Below are positions 58,229 through 62,095 of a stretch of DNA of 62,095 bases, piece after piece. The notes beneath the pieces were generated by a model. That model was not told the origin of the DNA. It saw only the letters and a list, made by a program, of their open reading frames with translations, and ran no database searches. The stretch is taken from contig NZ_SPMY01000061.1 of NCBI RefSeq assembly GCF_012939955.1, positions 1 through 62,095 on the forward strand, read 5' to 3'. A program made the translations under genes and the position numbers. The first letter of the stretch is position 1. Each line of letters begins with the position of its first letter. The DNA is from Candidatus Accumulibacter phosphatis. GTDB lineage: Bacteria; Pseudomonadota; Gammaproteobacteria; Burkholderiales; Rhodocyclaceae.

Positions 58229-58986
58229 ACGCAGCCGCGGTGGCTTCCTGCTCGCGCTACTGGCGGTGCTGGGTTTGCTCGCGCCGCTGGCGGCCTGGGC
58301 CCAGGCCGGCGGCCTGCCGGCGCTGACCAGCACCCCGGGCGCGGCTGGCAGCCAGACCTTCACGCTGTCGGTGCAGACCCTGCTGACGCTGACGGCACTG
58401 ACCTTCATCCCGGCAGCGCTGCTGATGATGACCAGCTTTACCCGGATCATCATTGTCCTGTCGCTGCTCAGGCATGCGCTGGGGACGCAAACCTCACCGC
58501 CCAATCAGGTGCTGCTCGGTCTGGCGCTTTTCCTGACTTTTTTTCATCATGTCGCCAGTGCTCGACAGCGTCTATAGCGAAGCCTATCAACCGCTGTCGG
58601 AAAACAAGATCACCTACCTGCAGGCGATCGAACGCGGCGCCGTACCGCTGCGCAAGTTCATGCTCAAGCAGACGCGCGAAACGGATATCGCGCTCTTCGC
58701 ACGCATGGCCAGCGCGCCCCGCTTCCAGTCTGCCGACGACATTCCGATGCGTCTGCTGGTCCCGGCCTTCGTCACCAGCGAGCTGAAAACGGCGTTCCAG
58801 ATCGGCTTCATCATCTTCATTCCCTTCCTGATCGTGGACATGGTCGTCGCCAGCGTGCTGATGTCGATGGGCATGATGATGATGTCGCCGGTGATGATCG
58901 CCCTGCCCTTCAAGCTGATGCTCTTCGTGCTCGTCGACGGCTGGCATCTGATCCTCGGCTCACTGGTGGCCAGTTTCGCCACATGA
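58215..58986 (+). pseudogene. fliP: Flagellar export gate protein FliP, one frameshift
   Basis: Corrected for one extra T, this is 256 residues, normal for FliP. It has a signal peptide ([21 protein letters not shown]), then [20 protein letters not shown] with [20 protein letters not shown] (FliP signature), [20 protein letters not shown] and the last helices [20 protein letters not shown]. The break is in T7 (58538-58544): with six T the join reads [17 protein letters not shown], exactly as in FliP. FliP is an essential part of the flagellar secretion channel. If the frameshift were real the cell would be aflagellate, yet fliO, Q and R look intact, which favours a sequence error. Its stop overlaps fliQ (ATGA). 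Confidence 0.88.
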
Positions 58987-59252
58987 CGCCCGAACTGGTC
59001 ATGGATATTGGACGCCAGGCGGTCGAGATGACCTTGCTGCTGGCCGCGCCACTGCTCCTCGCGGCGCTGCTGATTGGCCTGATCGTCAGTGTTTTTCAGG
59101 CCGCGACGCAGATCAACGAGCAGACACTGTCCTTCATTCCCAAGCTGGTCGGGGTATTCCTGATCCTGCTCCTGGCCGGCCCGTGGATGCTGGGGCTGAT
59201 GGTCGACTACGTGCGCCGACTGTTCGAAAGCATTCCTCTACTGGTCGGCTAG
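58983..59252 (+). CDS. fliQ: Flagellar export gate protein FliQ
   Basis: An 89-residue protein with two membrane helices. It starts [20 protein letters not shown], then [20 protein letters not shown] with [16 protein letters not shown], the FliQ signature, and ends with [15 protein letters not shown]. It joins FliP and FliR in the flagellar type III export gate. It overlaps the fliP stop by 4 bases and is followed 7 bases later by fliR. The length equals E. coli FliQ. Confidence 0.96.
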   Translation: MTPELVMDIGRQAVEMTLLLAAPLLLAALLIGLIVSVFQAATQINEQTLSFIPKLVGVFLILLLAGPWMLGLMVDYVRRLFESIPLLVG

Positions 59253-59259
59253 GCCAGCG

Positions 59260-60045
59260 ATGATCAGCCTGAGCTCGGCCGAGATCAACGCCTGGATCGT
59301 CGCCTTCTTCTTCCCGCTGGCACGCGTCCTCGCCGTCCTGGTCAGCGCGCCGCCGTTCAATAACCCCGCCCTGACCGTCCGCATCCGGCTGATCCTTGGC
59401 CTGGCGATCACCCTGGCCATCGCCCCGGCGCTGCCACCGATGCCCGCCGTCGACCCGGCGTCGGGTGCAGGTCTGCTGATCCTCGCGCAACAAATGCTCA
59501 TCGGCTTTGCCATGGGTTTCGCCGTACGCCTGGTGCTCGCCGCAGTCGACCTGGCGGGCAGCATGATCAGCCTGCAGATGGGTCTCGGCTTCGCCACCGC
59601 CTACGACCCACTGACCGCCGGTCAGACCGGGGTGGTCTCGGAGTTCCTGGGGCTGCTGGCACTGCTGATTTTCATGGCCATCAACGGCCACCTGATGGTC
59701 ATCGCCACCTTGACGCACAGCTTTACCGCCATCCCCATCGGTGCAGCACTGCCGGAAACGGGCAGCTGGTGGCAGCTGGCGCGTTCCGGTGCGCTGATCT
59801 TCTCGTCGGGCCTGCTCCTGGCGCTCCCCATTCTTGTCGCGCTGCTAGTCACCAACCTGGCGCTGGCCATCCTCAGCCGCGCCGCGCCGCAACTCAACCT
59901 GATCGTGATCGGCTTTCCGCTGACCATCACTCTCGGCTTCGCCGGACTGGTGTTCGGTCTGTCGTATCTGAGCCAACCCATACAGCAGATTTTTGAGTAC
60001 GGGCTGCAGGCCATGCTCGGCAATTTCTCGCCAGCCGCGCGCTAA
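59260..60045 (+). CDS. fliR: Flagellar export gate protein FliR
   Basis: A 261-residue polytopic protein with about six hydrophobic segments. FliR marks: INAWIVAFFFPLARVLAVLV then SAPPFNNPALTVRIRLILGL near the start, DLAGSMISLQMGLGFATAYD near 105, and INGHLMVIATLTHSFTAIPI near 145. It completes the FliPQR core in the order fliOPQR. Its last 4 bases overlap the 3' end of the lipoprotein gene on the other strand, so the two transcripts converge with no space for a terminator. Confidence 0.95.
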   Translation: MISLSSAEINAWIVAFFFPLARVLAVLVSAPPFNNPALTVRIRLILGLAITLAIAPALPPMPAVDPASGAGLLILAQQMLIGFAMGFAVRLVLAAVDLAGSMISLQMGLGFATAYDPLTAGQTGVVSEFLGLLALLIFMAINGHLMVIATLTHSFTAIPIGAALPETGSWWQLARSGALIFSSGLLLALPILVALLVTNLALAILSRAAPQLNLIVIGFPLTITLGFAGLVFGLSYLSQPIQQIFEYGLQAMLGNFSPAAR

Positions 60046-60581
60046 TCCACCTTCTCAGGATCACTTCGGACCAGTTGGAACGTGCCTTCCGCGTAGCGAT
60101 GCGTAAAAGGCGTGCTCGACTCGACACCCTCGGAATAGTCGAGAATCCGGAAGCCCAGGAAGCCATGTTTGCGCTGCAACTGTAGCGCTCGTCGCTTGAG
60201 GATCAATCCGGACTCACCATCGCCGCCAGTGCGGAAACTCTTGGCGCGCATCGACAGCAGGTAGGTGTCGCTAGCGACCATCTGCTCTTCGATAGTCCAG
60301 TTCGGTGCCAGCGGATCGTAAACCACATAGGCGATGATCGCGCCGGCAGCGGCCATGCCCAGATTCGCCGCCGGCCCGGTATAGGCGGAGGCGGCATAGC
60401 CCACCGCCCCGACCAGGGCGATAGCCTTGCCAGGCTCGACGCTGACGGTCGGATCGGGCGACTGCGCATAGCGGCTGTCCGGGGGATTGCTCACCGCCCG
60501 CGCGGGCGGCTGCACGTCGACCGTGCCACAGCCCGCCAACAGGGTCGCGAGAAAAAGACCGGCCGGGAGGAGCCTGGGCAT
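60042..60581 (-). CDS. Hypothetical lipoprotein next to flgL
   Basis: A 179-residue lipoprotein: signal LLPAGLFLATLLAGCGTVDV with lipobox LAGC. The mature part contains a Gly/Ala-rich hydrophobic stretch (AIALVGAVGYAASAYTGPAA to about 95) that could cross or enter a membrane. After it come YDPLAPNWTIEEQMVASDTY, KSFRTGGDGESGLILKRRAL and RYAEGTFQLVRSDPEK. I do not recognise a named family. ATG 60581 starts the signal; GTG 60590, adjoining the flgL TAA, is an alternative. The gene directly follows flgL on the same strand and may be translated from the flgL message. Confidence 0.75.
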   Translation of the reverse strand: MPRLLPAGLFLATLLAGCGTVDVQPPARAVSNPPDSRYAQSPDPTVSVEPGKAIALVGAVGYAASAYTGPAANLGMAAAGAIIAYVVYDPLAPNWTIEEQMVASDTYLLSMRAKSFRTGGDGESGLILKRRALQLQRKHGFLGFRILDYSEGVESSTPFTHRYAEGTFQLVRSDPEKVD

Positions 60582-60590
60582 GTTGATCAC

Positions 60591-61922
60591 TTACAGATAG
60601 CTGAACAGGCTCAAGCCACTGATCGTGACAAAGGACTTCTGGGCGGCTTCGAGACTCAACTGCTGACGCGTGAAGTCCGAGAGCGCTTGCGCATAATCCA
60701 GGTCCTGAAGAGCCGACAGGCTCTGCTGATGCAGGATATCGACCGCCGCCGAGTTGCTGCTCAGACCATCCAGTGCCTGCAGGCGTGCGCCGACCGATGC
60801 CTGCACGCGGCTGACGTTGGCCTGCGCCTGGTCGAGATGGTTCAGATGTCCTGCCAGCTGGCTGGTGAACTCTGTCCTCGCCTGGCTCGAACCGAGCGGG
60901 GAGTTCAGCAGGCCGATCAGCTCCTGCATCGTCTGGAAGACGCTCTTGTTACCACTCGGCGTGACACTGAAGCGGTCGCCATCGGCCGGCAGGCCGTTGA
61001 TCACCACCTGTGCGCCAAAGTCGGCCGCCGGCGCACTGCTCAGCAGCGGAATAGCCTGTCCGGAAGTAAATGGCAGCAGCTCACTGACTGACCTGGCCGG
61101 CAAAGCGGCGGCCGGTGGCGGCGACGTCGAGACGTCGAACAGCTGGTAATGACTGCTCCCGGCGACCGACGAGAATCTTATTTCCAGCGCCTGATTGCTG
61201 CTTCCCTGCCAGAAATCCGAGTTCAGGGCGCGCTGCCACTTCTGCGGGTCAAGCACCGAGCCGCCGTCAATGACCCCGGCCCCCTTATTGGCAAGGGTGC
61301 CGCCGTCACCGCCAGCAGCGGCCAGGAAGCTGCCATTACCTTCACGGATGTTCATGAACAGATCGCTGCCGGCAACGCTGCTCGGCATCTGCTGTGCCGG
61401 CCCGACCTGCATCAGACGCTCGCCATCGTCACCGAAATAGCTGACCGAGGTCGGTGCCGCCGACGATGTCGCCGCGCTGAGCACAAAGGGCGTCGTCGCG
61501 CCCTGGTGACCGGCAAAGAGATAATCGCCCTCGGCATTCTTGCTGTTGGCAATTCCCAACAGCTCCGCGAAACGTGCCTCGAGTTCGCTGGCCACGGCCT
61601 GGCGGTCGCTGTCACTGAGAATCGTGTTCCCGGCCTGAATGACGCGCTCACGAACGCTCTGCAGGAGATCGGTCGCCGCGCCGAGCTGACTGTCGACCAG
61701 TCCCAGGCGATCAGCGGCCGCGCCCTGGTTACGCGCGTACTGAGCGGCGACCTCACGAGTCTGCGTGACGGTCAGCGCTCGCGCCGCGCCGATCGGATCG
61801 TCGGCCGGTGTGAGAATTCGCCGGCCGCTTGAAATCTGCTCCTGCAGCTTGAGCAGCTGGCTCTGGTTGCGCTCCATGCCGCGCACACCGGCATCATAAA
61901 GTTGATTGCTGCTGATCCGCAT
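60591..61922 (-). CDS. flgL: Flagellar hook-filament junction protein FlgL
   Basis: A 443-residue flagellin-like protein. The N-terminal helix pattern is diagnostic (MRISSNQLYDAGVRGMERNQ, LLKLQEQISSGRRILTPADD, PIGAARALTV) and the C-terminus ends QLSLEAAQKSFVTISGLSLF, as in FlgL. The central part is variable and Ser/Ala/Gly-rich, as expected for the exposed domain. It sits between FlgK and the filament. AAGGAG lies 6 bases before the ATG. The upstream side is occupied at once by the modular repeat, so no promoter or flgK is visible in the window. The minus strand carries flgL and the lipoprotein, converging on fliR. Confidence 0.93.
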   Translation of the reverse strand: MRISSNQLYDAGVRGMERNQSQLLKLQEQISSGRRILTPADDPIGAARALTVTQTREVAAQYARNQGAAADRLGLVDSQLGAATDLLQSVRERVIQAGNTILSDSDRQAVASELEARFAELLGIANSKNAEGDYLFAGHQGATTPFVLSAATSSAAPTSVSYFGDDGERLMQVGPAQQMPSSVAGSDLFMNIREGNGSFLAAAGGDGGTLANKGAGVIDGGSVLDPQKWQRALNSDFWQGSSNQALEIRFSSVAGSSHYQLFDVSTSPPPAAALPARSVSELLPFTSGQAIPLLSSAPAADFGAQVVINGLPADGDRFSVTPSGNKSVFQTMQELIGLLNSPLGSSQARTEFTSQLAGHLNHLDQAQANVSRVQASVGARLQALDGLSSNSAAVDILHQQSLSALQDLDYAQALSDFTRQQLSLEAAQKSFVTISGLSLFSYL

Positions 61923-61933
61923 CTAAGTCTCCT

Positions 61934-62056
61934 TAACGGTCATGACAGTCGTGACACCCCAGATCATGAAAGTCATGACCGTTTCCCTCTTCCCCTGCCC
62001 CTTCTCCCGCAAGGGAGAAGGGAGGTTCGTGAGTCGCTTGCGCGACTTTCACATTA
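61934..62056 (+). repeat. Modular repeat, short form, directly upstream of flgL
   Basis: Begins TAACGGTCATGAC and ends GACTTTCACATTA like the 203-bp copies, but lacks the two middle modules (ATTCCGGC/GCCGGAAT and GGGAGCATGCTCCC), leaving 123 bases. Its left end is 11 bases from the flgL start codon, next to the ribosome site. Confidence 0.85.
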
Positions 62057-62095
62057 ACGGTCATGACATGTCGAGATACCCCCGAATCATGAAAG
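62055..62095 (+). repeat. Modular repeat, second tandem unit (cut by window end)
   Basis: A new unit starts with TAACGGTCATGACATG and shares the TA dinucleotide with the end of the previous unit. It continues with CGAATCATGAAAG to the last base of the window, so the family can form head-to-tail tandems. Confidence 0.8.

Noticed and set aside
1-62095. tRNA or rRNA genes
   Set aside because: I found no stretch with tRNA-like arms and CCA-side sequence, or rRNA-like sequence, in the intergenic regions; a dedicated scan (tRNAscan-SE, Rfam) would settle this.

Overview
The window is a 62 kb, GC-rich, gene-dense piece of a bacterial chromosome. Its gene families and neighbourhoods fit a betaproteobacterium of the Rhodocyclales: ispZ-yciI-bolA, recJ next to a PGM-like gene, prfB-lysS, and ppx divergent from ppk1. 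Prominent polyphosphate functions (ppk1, ppx, a CYTH-CHAD protein) and abundant c-di-GMP and chemotaxis genes are compatible with a polyphosphate-accumulating 'Candidatus Accumulibacter'-like organism. That is an inference; no rRNA or tRNA was seen to confirm it.

Layout. 1-4.4 kb: start of an exported protein, bolA, a YciI-like gene and the septation gene yciB/ispZ on the minus strand, then a MATE transporter, decayed HDOD and chemoreceptor remnants, and a catalytically dead rhodanese. 4.4-10.5 kb: a tight three-gene signalling operon (hybrid histidine kinase with Hpt, REC-PAS-GGDEF-EAL protein, GGEEF cyclase). 10.5-16.5 kb: fructosamine-kinase-like gene, a frameshifted APH/P-loop kinase fusion, an orphan sigma-54-type promoter, a small unknown gene, CYTH-CHAD, a methyltransferase. 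16.5-17.7 kb: an EcsC-like gene held between two 203-bp, nearly identical inverted repeats. 17.7-20.1 kb: a degenerate GGDEF sensor and an enoyl-CoA hydratase.

20.1-30 kb: an Mla/Pqi-type lipid transport operon led by ppx, then divergent ppk1, then relA, which brings polyphosphate, (p)ppGpp and envelope lipid functions together. 30-39.4 kb: EamA transporter with MtfA peptidase, Tat-exported amidohydrolase, TsdA-like dihaem cytochrome, panE-like reductase, YejM-like sulfatase, sodC, alpha/beta hydrolase, a small unknown gene. 39.4-49.3 kb (minus strand): propeller-GGEEF sensor (frameshifted), comEC, chemoreceptor, lolD, lolC. 49.5-57.6 kb: PGM-like gene, recJ, a small Cys/Arg-rich membrane protein, prfB with its programmed frameshift, an Ivy-like exported protein, lysS, a stand-alone MnmC-type oxidoreductase (frameshifted). 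57.7-62.1 kb: fliOPQR (fliP frameshifted), a lipoprotein and flgL, ending in a run of the same interspersed repeat.

Two features cut across the window. First, a modular palindromic repeat family sits at four places: around the EcsC-like gene, between two convergent genes, and directly upstream of flgL. Second, four otherwise normal genes carry five frameshifts, each explained by exactly one extra base in a homopolymer run. That pattern points to sequence error more than to biology, and it matters for reading fliP as functional or not.
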